Shown: positions 29,928-38,516, counted from the stretch's first letter. The stretch is DNA of 64,000 bases from Pseudomonas denitrificans (nom. rej.) (GCF_008807415.1 NZ_CP043626.1:5370501-5434500); one strand, 5' to 3'. Notes: a model not told the origin generated them from the sequence alone. Numbers and translations are program-made.

Positions 29928-30108
29928 GGGGGTCCCTTCTGTCGTGGGGTCGGAAGTGGCGCCGGGTATTATCCGCCGTTTCCAGCGCCGCTTCGCCGGG
30001 TGGCCGTTTTGTCGGCCGGAAAGAGCCCTTCATTCGCCTGGTGAATAGGGTTCGGCTGGCACGCCGGGCTTGGCATAGTGAAGCTCATCATCTGCGGGAG
30101 AGCGCGCC

Positions 30109-31059
30109 ATGAACGAGTTCGAACACCAGTTGCTGGCGGTCAACGGCATCCAGCTCAGCCTCTACAGCTGCGGGCCGGCGGACGGCAAGCCAGTGTGGAT
30201 GCTGCACGGCTTTCCCGAGTGCTGGCATTCCTGGCAGCACCAGATGCGCGCCCTCGCCGCTTCCGGCTACCGCGTGTTCGTCCCGGAAATGCGCGGCTAC
30301 GGCCAGAGCAGCGCGCCACAGGAAGTGGACGCCTACGACGTGCTGACGCTCTGCGCGGACATCCAGGGCGCCATGGATGCGCTGGGACATGAGCGCGTGG
30401 CAATGGTCGGGCATGACTGGGGCGCGCCCGTGGCGTGGCACCTGGCGCTGCTGGAGCCGCAGCGTGTGACGGTGCTGGCGACGCTCTCGGTGCCCTTCGC
30501 CGGCCGCGCGAAGCGCCCGCCCGTGGAGATCATGCGCGAGGTGTTCGCTGGCAAGTTCTTCTACATCCTCTACTTCCAGCAGCCCGGCCGCGCCGAGGCC
30601 GAGCTGGATGCGGACATCGCGCTGAGCCTGCGCCACTTCCTGGGTGACAACGTGCGTCTGGCGCCGGATCAGTCCCCCGACGGCCGCCTGTTCGACGGCC
30701 TGCTACCGCCGCCAGCGCACCCGGCCTGGTGCAGCGAAGAGGACTTCCAGTGGTACGTGCGGACCTTCGAGGGCCGGGGTTTCCACGGCGCGCTGAACTG
30801 GTACCGCAACTTCGAGCGCAGCTGGCAACGCACCGAGCCGCTGGCCGGGCGCAAGGTCGAGCAGCCGACGCTGTTCCTGATCGGTGACCGTGACCCGGTC
30901 GGCCGTTTCGAGGCCTACACCGTGCAGCGCATGCCCGAGCACGTGCCCAACCTCGAACAGCATGTGCTGGAGAACTGCGGCCACTGGATCCAGAGCCAGC
31001 AGCCGGAGCGGGTGAACGCGCTGCTGGGGGACTTCCTCGGCCGGCATTACCCGGCCTGA
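30109..31059 (+). CDS. Alpha/beta hydrolase, epoxide-hydrolase type
   Basis: Protein of 316 aa with an alpha/beta hydrolase fold. The oxyanion motif is HGFPECWHSW (HGxP). The nucleophile is Asp in VGHDWGAPVAWH, as in soluble epoxide hydrolases and haloalkane dehalogenases. FYILYFQQPGRAEAEL supplies a lid-type tyrosine, and NCGHWIQSQQPE carries the catalytic histidine. Epoxide hydrolase is more likely than dehalogenase because of HGFPE and the YFQQPG lid motif. A GGGAG-type ribosome site precedes the ATG. It is a single gene, convergent with the next gene 1 nt away. Confidence 0.87.
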   Translation: MNEFEHQLLAVNGIQLSLYSCGPADGKPVWMLHGFPECWHSWQHQMRALAASGYRVFVPEMRGYGQSSAPQEVDAYDVLTLCADIQGAMDALGHERVAMVGHDWGAPVAWHLALLEPQRVTVLATLSVPFAGRAKRPPVEIMREVFAGKFFYILYFQQPGRAEAELDADIALSLRHFLGDNVRLAPDQSPDGRLFDGLLPPPAHPAWCSEEDFQWYVRTFEGRGFHGALNWYRNFERSWQRTEPLAGRKVEQPTLFLIGDRDPVGRFEAYTVQRMPEHVPNLEQHVLENCGHWIQSQQPERVNALLGDFLGRHYPA

Positions 31060-31060
31060 G

Positions 31061-31516
31061 TCAGGCGTCGCGGCGCATGCCGATGTGCGGGATGTCGTCT
31101 TCCAGGTAGACCTCGGTCACCGGCGTGAAGCCATAGCGACCGTAGTAGCCCTGCAGGTGCGCCTGGGCCGAGAGGTATACCGGCAGCCCCGGCCAGCGCT
31201 GGGCGATGGCCTGCAGCGCCTGCTCCATGAGCTGGTGGCCCAGGCCAGTGCCGCGGCCCTGAGGGGCGATCACCACGCGACCGATCACCACGTCGCCGTC
31301 GTGGCGTTGCGGGTCGAGCAGGCGCAGGTAGCCGATCAGCTTGCCCTCCTCTCCCACCATCAGGTGGCAGGTATCGCCAAGCAGGTCCAAGCCATCGACT
31401 TCCTGGTAGGGGCACTTCTGTTCGACCACGAAGACTTCGGTGCGCAGCTGCAGGATGGCGTAGAGCTCTTCCTTGGTCAGGTCGCGGTGGTGCTTGCAGG
31501 TCCAGTTCAGGGCCAT
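31061..31516 (-). CDS. elaA: ElaA-type GNAT acetyltransferase
   Basis: N-acetyltransferase of 151 aa. It resembles E. coli ElaA throughout: LYAILQLRTEVFVVEQKCPY near residue 20, VDGLDLLGDTCHLMV, the acetyl-CoA motif VIGRVVIAPQGRGTGLGHQL, and SAQAHLQGYYGRYGFTPVTE followed by HIGMRR at the end. The substrate is unknown. The 3' end abuts the hydrolase gene (1-nt gap), leaving no room for a separate terminator. Confidence 0.92.
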   Translation of the reverse strand: MALNWTCKHHRDLTKEELYAILQLRTEVFVVEQKCPYQEVDGLDLLGDTCHLMVGEEGKLIGYLRLLDPQRHDGDVVIGRVVIAPQGRGTGLGHQLMEQALQAIAQRWPGLPVYLSAQAHLQGYYGRYGFTPVTEVYLEDDIPHIGMRRDA

Positions 31517-31572
31517 GTGGTGTTCACTCCGATCATCAAGGTGGCGTCTTCAGAGCGGCATGGTAGCGCGCC

Positions 31573-32490
31573 TCAGACCGGCGCGTGGAAGCGCAGCGTG
31601 GTCGAGCCGCCGAGGTGCCGGCGCAGCGCTTCGATGGCGACCTTCACCTTGGCCGGCTGGGCATCCCGGCGCGGAGTGACGGCATAGATGCCGAACGGCG
31701 GCAGCGTCCACTCCGGCAGCAGCCGCACCAGCCTGCCCTCCTCCAGCGCCTCGCGGACTTCCGGCTCCGGCTGGGCGGAAACCCCGAGGCCGTCGAGGGT
31801 GAACTGGCGCAGGGCGATCATGCTGTTGGCCGCCACACGCGCCTCCAGCCGCAGCTTGCAGCTCTCCCCGCCCGGCCCGCTGAAGTTCAGGTAGGCCTGG
31901 TGCGCCACGGTGTTCAGCGAGAGCCAGTCCACGCCCTGCAGCTGCTGCGGATGGTCGATGGCCGGCATGCGCCGCAGGTACGCGGGAGCGGCGCAGATGA
32001 CGTTGTTCCACTCCGCCAGGTGCCTTGCCACCAGGCTGGAGTCGGACAGCGTGCCGACGCGGATGGCGAGGTCGATGCGCTGCTCGATCAGGTCGATCTG
32101 TTCGTCGTGGAAGAACAGCTGCAGGCGCAGCTGGCGATGATTCTCCAGCAGCGGACGCAGCGCCTCGGTGATCAGTTTGCCGGAGAAGCCCACCGGCGCG
32201 GCCAGGCGCAGTTCGCCCACCGGTGCCTCGCGCCATTCGCCCAGGCGCTGCTCGGCCTCCTCGGCGATGGCGAGCATCTGCGCGCAACTGCGGTAAAAGG
32301 CTTCGCCGGCCTCGGTCAGCGTCAGCTTGCGCGTTGTGCGGTGCAGCAACGTGACCTGGGCGTGGGCTTCGAGCTTGCGGATCTGCTGGCTGACCGCCGA
32401 AGGCGTCATGCCCAGCGCTTCAGCCGCGGCGGCCATGGAGCCGCGCGCGACCACGGTGGCGAACACTGCCATGCCGCGAAGATTGTCCAT
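31573..32490 (-). CDS. LysR-type regulator (CrgA/DmlR-like)
   Basis: LysR-family protein of 305 aa. The N-terminal winged helix is MDNLRGMAVFATVVARGSMA with LGMTPSAVSQQIRKLE and LLHRTTRKLTLTEAG, typical of the CrgA/DmlR subgroup. The effector domain reads LRLAAPVGFSGKLITEAL and DLAIRVGTLSDSSLVARHL. It is divergent from a DUF2218 gene with a 97-bp gap, so that gene is its likely target. Confidence 0.9.
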   Translation of the reverse strand: MDNLRGMAVFATVVARGSMAAAAEALGMTPSAVSQQIRKLEAHAQVTLLHRTTRKLTLTEAGEAFYRSCAQMLAIAEEAEQRLGEWREAPVGELRLAAPVGFSGKLITEALRPLLENHRQLRLQLFFHDEQIDLIEQRIDLAIRVGTLSDSSLVARHLAEWNNVICAAPAYLRRMPAIDHPQQLQGVDWLSLNTVAHQAYLNFSGPGGESCKLRLEARVAANSMIALRQFTLDGLGVSAQPEPEVREALEEGRLVRLLPEWTLPPFGIYAVTPRRDAQPAKVKVAIEALRRHLGGSTTLRFHAPV

Positions 32491-32587
32491 TGTGAAGCTC
32501 CGCTAAAGAGTGAAAGGCAAAATAGCGGGTTTTTCCCTGGATTGCCGGCGCCTAGGATGTCATCTCCCAAAATGGAGAAGAGAAAAG

Positions 32588-32875
32588 ATGCCTTCGAGCC
32601 GTGCCACCGTCCCTACCCCCGATGCCGCGCGCTACCTCAAGCGCCTGTGCAACCACTTCGCCCACAAGCTGCCGGTCGAACTGACCGACGACCGTGGCGT
32701 GCTGCCCTTCGATTTCGGCACCTGCCGTCTGCACGCGACCCCGCAGGCGCTGCTGATGGACGCCGAGTCTGCCGATGCGGAAGGCCTCGAGCGCCTGCAG
32801 AACGTGGTGGTCAGCCACCTCGACCGTTTCGCCTGGAAAGAAGGCCAGCTGCCGGTGAACTGGCAAGCCGCCTGA
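32588..32875 (+). CDS. DUF2218 protein
   Basis: Small cytoplasmic protein of 95 aa matching DUF2218: ARYLKRLCNHFAHKLPVELT, then GTCRLHATPQALLMDAESAD and VVSHLDRFAWKEGQLPVNW. The start is supported by GGAGAAGAGAAAAG before the ATG. Function is unknown; in some bacteria family members neighbour iron-uptake genes, which is not the case here. It is monocistronic with a strong terminator. Confidence 0.88.
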   Translation: MPSSRATVPTPDAARYLKRLCNHFAHKLPVELTDDRGVLPFDFGTCRLHATPQALLMDAESADAEGLERLQNVVVSHLDRFAWKEGQLPVNWQAA

Positions 32876-32909
32876 CAAAGCTGGCGAAAAAAGCGCAAAA
32901 ACGAAAAAA

Positions 32910-32931
32910 CCCGGCCAAGGCCGGGTTTTTT
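32910..32931 (+). terminator. Rho-independent terminator after the DUF2218 gene
   Basis: CCCGGCC-AA-GGCCGGG stem followed by TTTTTT, preceded by AAAAAA, 34 nt after the stop. The A and T runs make it usable in both directions. Confidence 0.93.
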
Positions 32932-32939
32932 GTTGCCTG

Positions 32940-33118
32940 GAAAAAGCCAGGCGTCGCTGAGGATTTGTGACCATTAGCGCTATATTCGGTCACTGAAAGT
33001 GCATGTACTCAAACAGGGTTGCTAAATGGGCAGAGTTTTAGTATTCGTTCGTTTGGATGATTTTTAACCAAACTTCAAAGTCAATACTTTGAAACATCTT
33101 GTAACCATGCGGCCACTT
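32940..33118. other. AT-rich non-coding patch between the DUF2218 and toxin genes
   Basis: About 180 bp, clearly richer in A and T than the rest of the window. It contains TTCAAAG-TCAATA-CTTTGAA (33074-33093), a perfect 7-bp inverted repeat. No supported gene is present; a 13-codon frame at 33026 has no ribosome site. The patch directly follows the toxin gene's 3' end on the minus strand and may be a remnant of the DNA that brought the toxin-antitoxin pair. Confidence 0.6.
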
Positions 33119-33400
33119 TTACCCCGAGTTATCCACACGGTCGATGCGCAAAATCTGCACAGAACGCCCCTTTACCCGGAAAGCGGCCTGGTATGGCCAG
33201 CGCTCGACCAGCAATTCGCGCACGCCGGGCACTTCGCTGGGCACGCCGCTGCTGCTTTGTTCCAGGTTCGCCAGCGGGCTGACCTGCTCGACGATGTCCT
33301 GGATGGCCCGCAGCGCCTTCTCCGGGCCGATCAGCACGACGTAGTGGTCGTAGATGGCATCCAGGTCGGCGGCGGCCTTGTGCGTCCACTGCAGGCTCAT
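33119..33400 (-). CDS. ParE/RelE-superfamily toxin
   Basis: Protein of 93 aa starting MSLQWTHKAAADLDAIYDHY. The fold pattern is that of ParE/RelE toxins: two N-terminal helices (ALRAIQDIVEQVSPLANLEQ), then VRELLVERWPYQAAFRVKGR and a final strand VQILRIDRVD. It starts by a 4-nt overlap (ATGA) with the upstream antitoxin gene, the standard coupled order. A GTG four codons upstream is the alternative start. ParE-like members poison gyrase and RelE-like members cut mRNA; the sequence does not decide between them. Confidence 0.86.
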   Translation of the reverse strand: MSLQWTHKAAADLDAIYDHYVVLIGPEKALRAIQDIVEQVSPLANLEQSSSGVPSEVPGVRELLVERWPYQAAFRVKGRSVQILRIDRVDNSG

Positions 33401-33624
33401 GCCAGGCCCCACTTGGCTTCGATGGCCGCGTGCTCCAGCAGGTGGCCGGCATCGGCGTCCGCCACTCCTTCATCGATGGCCGCCACGTGCCAGCTCTGGC
33501 GCTCCAGGTACTGCGCCAGCGCCTGGCGCAGGTGGTAGGGCCGATCCCGGTGGGTGGCGCGGGCCAGCTGGTCCAGCGCCGCCACGAGGGCATCATCGGC
33601 GCGGAACGAGACAACGGTGGTCAC
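33397..33624 (-). CDS. Ribbon-helix-helix antitoxin
   Basis: Protein of 75 aa from a GTG start. The start is set by ACGGAG about 10 nt upstream and by the family-like N-terminus VTTVVSFRADDALVAALDQL. The RHH DNA-binding fold is residues 1-45 (beta strand TVVSFRA, then helices to ALAQYLERQ). The C-terminal part (SWHVAAIDEGVADADAG) would bind the toxin, as in CopG/ParD types. It is first gene of the pair, just downstream of a strong palindrome that it probably binds. Confidence 0.85.
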   Translation of the reverse strand: MTTVVSFRADDALVAALDQLARATHRDRPYHLRQALAQYLERQSWHVAAIDEGVADADAGHLLEHAAIEAKWGLA

Positions 33625-33639
33625 TTTTTGAACAGCTCC

Positions 33640-33663
33640 GTTTACGCTGTATACAGTGTTTAC
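33640..33663. promoter_or_regulatory. Palindromic operator of the toxin-antitoxin pair
   Basis: Perfect core CTGTATACAG (33647-33656) extended by near-symmetric flanks (TTTACG left, TGTTTAC right), 16-39 nt before the antitoxin GTG. The TATACA inside it could be the -10. RHH antitoxins usually repress their own operon at such sites. A second GTATAC occurs at about 33676-33683. Confidence 0.75.
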
Positions 33664-33886
33664 AACGATAACATACGTATACGAATCAAGCACTTGAGGA
33701 AGGAGAAGTTTTTCGCTTCGGGCGCCCGGAAGGGCGCCTGAAGGCCTGTGGATGCGGGCTGGAGCAGCACTTTCGTGGCGGCGAAAGTTGGCTTCCGGCT
33801 TCGGGGATTTGTCGGCGGGACGAGGGGCATCAGGCTGGCGGGGCGAAGGCCTGATTCCCACACAACAACAACAGGAGCCCCCCGCC

Positions 33887-35272
33887 ATGCTGCTCGATTA
33901 CCTGATCATGCTGGTCTACGCCCTGGGCATGCTTGCCCTGGGCTGGTACGGAATGCGCAAGGCGCGCAACCAGAACGACTTCCTCGTCGCCGGGCGTCGC
34001 CTCGGCCCGGGGCTCTACCTGGGCACCATGGCTGCGGTGGTGCTCGGTGGCGCGTCCACCATCGGCACCGTGAAGCTGGGTTACCTCTATGGGCTGTCCG
34101 GCTTGTGGCTGGTGTTCATGCTGGGCCTGGGGATCATCGTCCTCAGCCTGGTGTTCTCGCGGCAGATCGCCAGGCTGAAGGTCTACACCGTCACGCAGAT
34201 CCTCGAGCAGCGCTACCAGGCTTCGTCGCGGCTGATCGGCGGCATCGTGATGGTCGCCTACGACCTGATGGTGGCGGTCACCGCGACTATTGCCATCGGC
34301 TCGGTGACCGAGGTGGTCTTCGAAATCCCGCGCATCCCGGCGATCCTCTGCGGCGGCGGCATCGTCATCGTCTATTCGGTGATCGGCGGCATGTGGTCGC
34401 TGACCCTCACCGACATCATCCAGTTCGTGATCAAGACCCTCGGCATCTTCGCCGTGCTGCTGCCGCTGTCGATCCACGAGGCGGGCGGCCTGTCGCGCAT
34501 GCAGGAAGTGCTGCCGGCGGGCTTCTTCGATCTCGGCCACATCGGCCTGGACACCATCCTGACCTACTTCCTGCTGTACTTCTTCGGCGCGCTGATCGGC
34601 CAGGACATCTGGCAGCGCGTGTTCACCGCGCGCAGCGAGAAAGTGGTGCGCTACGCCGGCCTCGGCGCGGGCGTCTACTGCATGCTCTACGGCCTGGCCT
34701 GTGCACTGATCGGCGCCGCCGCCCACGTTCTGCTGCCCAACCTGGCAGTGCCGGAAAACGCCTACGCCGAAGTCACCCGCCAGGTGCTCCAGCCAGGCCT
34801 GCGCGGGCTGGTGGTCGCGGCGGCGCTGTCGGCCATCATGTCCACCGCCTCGGGCTGCCTGCTGGCGGCCGCCACGGTGTTCCAGGAGGACATCTATGCG
34901 CGCTTCCTGCGCCCTGGCGCGCCCAACGGCCTGCGTGAGAGCCGCCTGTTCACCTTGATGATGGGCGTGGTGATGCTGGCCCTGGCATGCCTGGTGAACG
35001 ACGTCATCGGTGCCCTGAGCATCGCCTACAACCTGCTGGTCGGCGGCCTGCTCGTGCCCATCCTCGGCGCCTTGCTGTGGCGTCGTGCTTCCGCACGCGG
35101 AGCCATGGCCAGCATCGTGGTCGGCTGCCTGGTGGTGGTCGCCTTCATGGCCATCGATGGCGTGCTTGCCAATACCCCCATCGCCTACGGCCTGCTCGCC
35201 AGCCTGGTCACCTTCGTGGTGGTCAGCCTCGCTGGCGCACCCGCCGCCAGCCTGCAGGCGCAGGCCGACTGA
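33887..35272 (+). CDS. Sodium:solute symporter (SSS family) of the guanidinobutyrate locus
   Basis: Inner-membrane symporter of 461 aa with about 12-13 membrane segments. Family marks include NQNDFLVAGRRLGPGLYLGT near residue 30, GGASTIGTVKLGYLYGLSGL, and later ALSAIMSTASGCLLAAATVF. The start has CAGGAG 8 nt upstream. It precedes gbuA by 25 nt. As in the gbu region of P. aeruginosa, it probably imports 4-guanidinobutyrate or a related guanidino compound. Confidence 0.9.
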   Translation: MLLDYLIMLVYALGMLALGWYGMRKARNQNDFLVAGRRLGPGLYLGTMAAVVLGGASTIGTVKLGYLYGLSGLWLVFMLGLGIIVLSLVFSRQIARLKVYTVTQILEQRYQASSRLIGGIVMVAYDLMVAVTATIAIGSVTEVVFEIPRIPAILCGGGIVIVYSVIGGMWSLTLTDIIQFVIKTLGIFAVLLPLSIHEAGGLSRMQEVLPAGFFDLGHIGLDTILTYFLLYFFGALIGQDIWQRVFTARSEKVVRYAGLGAGVYCMLYGLACALIGAAAHVLLPNLAVPENAYAEVTRQVLQPGLRGLVVAAALSAIMSTASGCLLAAATVFQEDIYARFLRPGAPNGLRESRLFTLMMGVVMLALACLVNDVIGALSIAYNLLVGGLLVPILGALLWRRASARGAMASIVVGCLVVVAFMAIDGVLANTPIAYGLLASLVTFVVVSLAGAPAASLQAQAD

Positions 35273-35297
35273 ACCTCAATCAGACAGGAGACGCCCC

Positions 35298-36254
35298 ATG
35301 CCCCATGACTTCCCGCAACCCCTGGATGCCGCGCAGATCCCACGCTTCGCCGGCATCCCCAGCTTCATGCGCCTGCCGATCTTCGAAGACCCGGCGCAAG
35401 TGGACATCGCCCTGCTCGGCGTGCCCTGGGATGGCGGCACCACCAACCGCGCCGGCGCCCGTCACGGCCCGCGCGAGGTGCGCAACCAGTCGAGCCTGAT
35501 GCGCAAGGTGCACCACGTCAGCCATATCGCACCCTATGACCTGCTGCGCATCGGCGACATCGGCGACGCTCCGGTGAACCCCATCGACCTGCTCGATTCG
35601 CTCAAGCAGATCGAGGGCTTCTACCGGCGCATCCACGCCGCCGGCACCATCCCGCTGTCGGTCGGCGGCGATCACCTGGTGACCCTGCCGATCTTCCGCG
35701 CGCTGGCCGCCCAGCGACCCATTGGCATGGTGCATTTCGATGCCCACTCCGACACCAATGACCGCTACTTCGGCGACAACCCCTATACCCACGGCACGCC
35801 GTTCCGCCGTGCCATCGAGGAGGGCTTGCTGGACCCGAAACGCACGGTGCAGATCGGCATTCGCGGTTCGATCTACGACGCCGACGACGAAGCGTTCGCC
35901 CTTGAACAAGGCATTCGCGTGATCCACATGGAAGAGTTCGCCGACCTGGGCGTTGCCGCCACGCTGGCCGAAGTGCGCCGGGTGGTGGGGCAGGGGCCGA
36001 CCTACGTGACCTTCGACGTCGACGTGCTCGACCCGGCCTACGCGCCCGGTACCGGCACGCCGGAGATCGGTGGCATGACCACGCTGGAGGCGCAGCACAT
36101 GATCCGCGGTCTGCAGGGGTTGAACCTGATCGGCGCCGATGTGGTGGAGGTTTCGCCGCCGTTCGACCAGGGCGGGGCGACCGCGCTGGTGGGCGCCACC
36201 ATGATGTTCGAGCTGCTCTGCGTGCTCGCAGATTCGGTCGCCGCACGCCGTTGA
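35298..36254 (+). CDS. gbuA: Guanidinobutyrase (arginase/agmatinase family)
   Basis: Hydrolyses 4-guanidinobutyrate to 4-aminobutyrate and urea. The 318-aa product carries the ureohydrolase Mn2+ motifs: GGDH (His126), DAHSDTND (Asp148, His150, Asp152) and TFDVDVLDPAYAPG. Length and gene context (symporter before, LysR gbuR after) match guanidinobutyrase of P. aeruginosa rather than agmatinase SpeB or guanidinopropionase GpuA. The AGGAG site precedes the ATG. Confidence 0.93.
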   Translation: MPHDFPQPLDAAQIPRFAGIPSFMRLPIFEDPAQVDIALLGVPWDGGTTNRAGARHGPREVRNQSSLMRKVHHVSHIAPYDLLRIGDIGDAPVNPIDLLDSLKQIEGFYRRIHAAGTIPLSVGGDHLVTLPIFRALAAQRPIGMVHFDAHSDTNDRYFGDNPYTHGTPFRRAIEEGLLDPKRTVQIGIRGSIYDADDEAFALEQGIRVIHMEEFADLGVAATLAEVRRVVGQGPTYVTFDVDVLDPAYAPGTGTPEIGGMTTLEAQHMIRGLQGLNLIGADVVEVSPPFDQGGATALVGATMMFELLCVLADSVAARR

Positions 36255-36329
36255 CCACCCTGGGGGTTCACGGGGCGGCGCGCTCGGCGCTATAACGAAA
36301 GGCCTGCGCCCGCCGCCACGAGAACTCCC

Positions 36330-37253
36330 ATGCTGGGCAATCTTTCCGATATCGACCTGCGCCTGCTACGCACCTTCTGCACCATCGTCGAGGCGGGCGG
36401 CTTCACCGCCGCCCAGGTACGCCTGAACACCAGCCTGTCGCGGCTGAGCGTGCTGGTGCGCGACCTTGAACTGCGCCTGGGCTATTCGCTGTGCCGACGC
36501 GGCAGCAGCGGCTTCCAGCTCACCGAGGAAGGGCAGCAGCTGTACGAGGCGGCGCTCGGGTTGTTCGTCGATATCGAACGCTTCCGCGAACAGGTGACCG
36601 GCCTCGGCGGCCGCGACCGCGAAGTGCTGCACCTGGGCTGCGTCGACGGTGTGCTCGGCCAGCACTGCTGGCCGCTGCCGCTGGCGCTCCGGCTGTTCCG
36701 CGAGGGGCATCCGCGAGTGCGCCTGAACCTGCACACCCAGCGCCCGGACGAGCTGGAGAACGCGGTGCTGGAGGAGCGCCTGCAACTGGCCATCGGCGCC
36801 TTCCATCATCGCTTGTCGGGGCTGCGCTACCAGCTGCTGTTCCGCGAAGAGCAGAACCTCTATTGCGCCCAGGGGCACCCGTTCTTCGAGCGTGCGCAGG
36901 ACGAGCCTTCCCTGGAGCAGATCTGCGCGGCCGAATACGTCGGCCGCGGCTACATGACCGAAAGCCGCCGGCCCCACGGGCTGGTCTTCAGCCGCGCCAC
37001 CAACGCCTACAGCATGGAGGCCATCGCCAACCTGGTGTTCAGTGGCACCTTCATCGGCTACCTGCCCACGCACTACGCGGCGCAATGGGTCGCACAGGAT
37101 CGCCTGCGGGCGATTCGCCCGGCGCAGCTGGCCTATGTCTCGGAGTTCCATTGCGTGACACGCCAGGGGGCCGAGCCGGGCGAGGTGCTGGGGGCCTTCC
37201 TCGACGCCCTGGAACGCGCCCAGGCCGAACTGGGTAGCGGGGCGCCGGCGTGA
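36330..37253 (+). CDS. gbuR: LysR-type regulator of gbuA
   Basis: LysR regulator of 307 aa. The N-terminus MLGNLSDIDLRLLRTFCTIV and helix-turn-helix LNTSLSRLSVLVRDLELRLG are followed by an effector domain with GCVDGVLGQHCWPLPLALRL. It lies directly downstream of gbuA in the same direction, the arrangement seen in P. aeruginosa where GbuR activates gbuA with 4-guanidinobutyrate. Its stop overlaps the next gene's GTG start. Confidence 0.88.
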   Translation: MLGNLSDIDLRLLRTFCTIVEAGGFTAAQVRLNTSLSRLSVLVRDLELRLGYSLCRRGSSGFQLTEEGQQLYEAALGLFVDIERFREQVTGLGGRDREVLHLGCVDGVLGQHCWPLPLALRLFREGHPRVRLNLHTQRPDELENAVLEERLQLAIGAFHHRLSGLRYQLLFREEQNLYCAQGHPFFERAQDEPSLEQICAAEYVGRGYMTESRRPHGLVFSRATNAYSMEAIANLVFSGTFIGYLPTHYAAQWVAQDRLRAIRPAQLAYVSEFHCVTRQGAEPGEVLGAFLDALERAQAELGSGAPA

Positions 37254-37969
37254 GCGGCGTGCAGGCATTGCGCGAGGAAGGTTTCGTCCTGCTGCACGGC
37301 CTGCTGGATGCCGAACAGGTGGCCGAAGTGCGTACGCTGATCGACGACCTACGCCCGCTGCACTGGGACTACGAAGGGCTGGTGGATCATTACAAGTGCG
37401 TGTTCAACCGCTCGCCGAGCTGGCTGCCCTTTCTCGATCCACCGGGGTTGATCGAGCTGGCGGAAGCCGCCCTGGGCGCGGACTGCCATGTGATCGGCCA
37501 GACCGCCTGGCGCTGCCATCCCGGCTTCATCGGCGCGGAAATGCACCAGGACTACCTGCCTGTCGCGCTGCCGGGAGCGGACCTGGAACTGCCAATGTTC
37601 ATCTGCACGGCGCAGGTCTATCTCGATGACATCGATGATGCGCTGTGCCCCACCTGGGTGATCCCCGGCAGCCATCGCGCCGGCCGCGCGCCGGCACCGG
37701 ACGAGCGCGAATGGGCGGGCAGGACGGCCGAGCCGGTGCTCTGCCGCGCGGGCGATTGCCTGCTGTTTCGCAGCGACTTGTGGCACGCCGGCAGCCGCAA
37801 CCTGAGCGAGCGCACGCGCTACCTGCTGCAGGTGCACTATGGGAGCCGGATGGTCGCGCAGAAGTTCTCGCCCTACCTGGACTGGACCTTCAACCCCGAG
37901 GTGCTCGCCGCCTGCACGGCGCGACAACGCCGGCTGCTGGGCGATCACGAAGAGGCCGAGTACGACTGA
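37250..37969 (+). CDS. Phytanoyl-CoA dioxygenase (PhyH) family oxygenase
   Basis: Fe(II)/2-oxoglutarate-type oxygenase of 239 aa. The metal triad is His99 and Asp101 (MHQDY) with His179 (DLWHAGSRN), and Arg190 (ERTRYLL) would bind 2-oxoglutarate. The GTG start overlaps the gbuR stop (GTGA), so it is co-translated with the regulator. No substrate can be named. The coupling hints at hydroxylation of a guanidino or amino-acid-like compound, but that is inference. Confidence 0.85.
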   Translation: MSGVQALREEGFVLLHGLLDAEQVAEVRTLIDDLRPLHWDYEGLVDHYKCVFNRSPSWLPFLDPPGLIELAEAALGADCHVIGQTAWRCHPGFIGAEMHQDYLPVALPGADLELPMFICTAQVYLDDIDDALCPTWVIPGSHRAGRAPAPDEREWAGRTAEPVLCRAGDCLLFRSDLWHAGSRNLSERTRYLLQVHYGSRMVAQKFSPYLDWTFNPEVLAACTARQRRLLGDHEEAEYD

Positions 37970-37984
37970 ATGGGAGACTCACTG

Positions 37985-38386
37985 ATGAAGGCTGTACATG
38001 CCGGCGGCTGCCACTGCGGCCAGCTGCGCTACGAGTGCGACGCCGAACTGAAGGACGTCGCCCATTGCCATTGCTCGATCTGCCGGCGCACCACCGGCGG
38101 TATCGTCACCACCTGGGCCACGGTGCCACTAGGCAGCTTCCGCTGGACCCTCGGGACGCCGGCCGAGTATCGCTCCTCGGCGTCCTGCATCCGCTACTTC
38201 TGCAGTCGCTGCGGCGCGCAGCTGGCGCTGTTCACCGACCAGGCACCGGAGACCCTCGACCTCACGACGGCGACGCTGGACGAGGTGGCGACGGTGCTGC
38301 CGGACCGGCATATCTGGGTGAAGAGCCGGCTGCCCTGGATACACCTGGACGAGCAGTTGGAAGAGGAGTGGGAAGAGAAGCTTTAA
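37985..38386 (+). CDS. GFA-family (glutathione-dependent formaldehyde-activating-like) zinc protein
   Basis: Protein of 133 aa with the GFA/CENP-V zinc fold. Cys9 and Cys11 (GGCHCGQLRY), CHCSICRRTT and FCSRCGAQL provide the zinc ligands. Start at 37985 is preferred because GGGAG lies 8 nt upstream; the ATG at 37970 directly abuts the previous stop and lacks a site. Most GFA-family proteins are not true formaldehyde enzymes and the substrate is unknown. It is the last gene of the gbu-gbuR-PhyH run. Confidence 0.88.
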   Translation: MKAVHAGGCHCGQLRYECDAELKDVAHCHCSICRRTTGGIVTTWATVPLGSFRWTLGTPAEYRSSASCIRYFCSRCGAQLALFTDQAPETLDLTTATLDEVATVLPDRHIWVKSRLPWIHLDEQLEEEWEEKL

Positions 38387-38416
38387 CGCTGCCGCACCGA
38401 CGTCAGGGTGACGCTT

Positions 38417-38499
38417 CGCAGGATGGGTGGAGCGCAGCGATACCCATGCGGTCGGCGCGGCGGATTGATGGGTATCGCTGCGCTCCACACCATCCTACA
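38417..38499. repeat. Intergenic palindrome, family A copy 3
   Basis: An 83-bp inverted repeat like those at 6851 and 13590; the arms here start CGCAGGATGGGTGGAGCG and end CACACCATCCTACA, with two arm mismatches. It lies between convergent genes, 30 bp after the GFA stop and 17 bp before the DUF4105 stop. Confidence 0.88.
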
Positions 38500-38516
38500 A
38501 GGGCAGTCACGGAGTC

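Noticed and set aside
29553..30044. 163-codon rightward frame opposite the small gene at 29643
   Set aside because: Overlaps the beta-oxidation promoter and has no family resemblance; the leftward 94-aa frame has more protein-like composition.
33026..33067. 13-codon frame (MGRVLVFVRLDDF) in the AT-rich patch
   Set aside because: No ribosome site and too short to support; probably chance.
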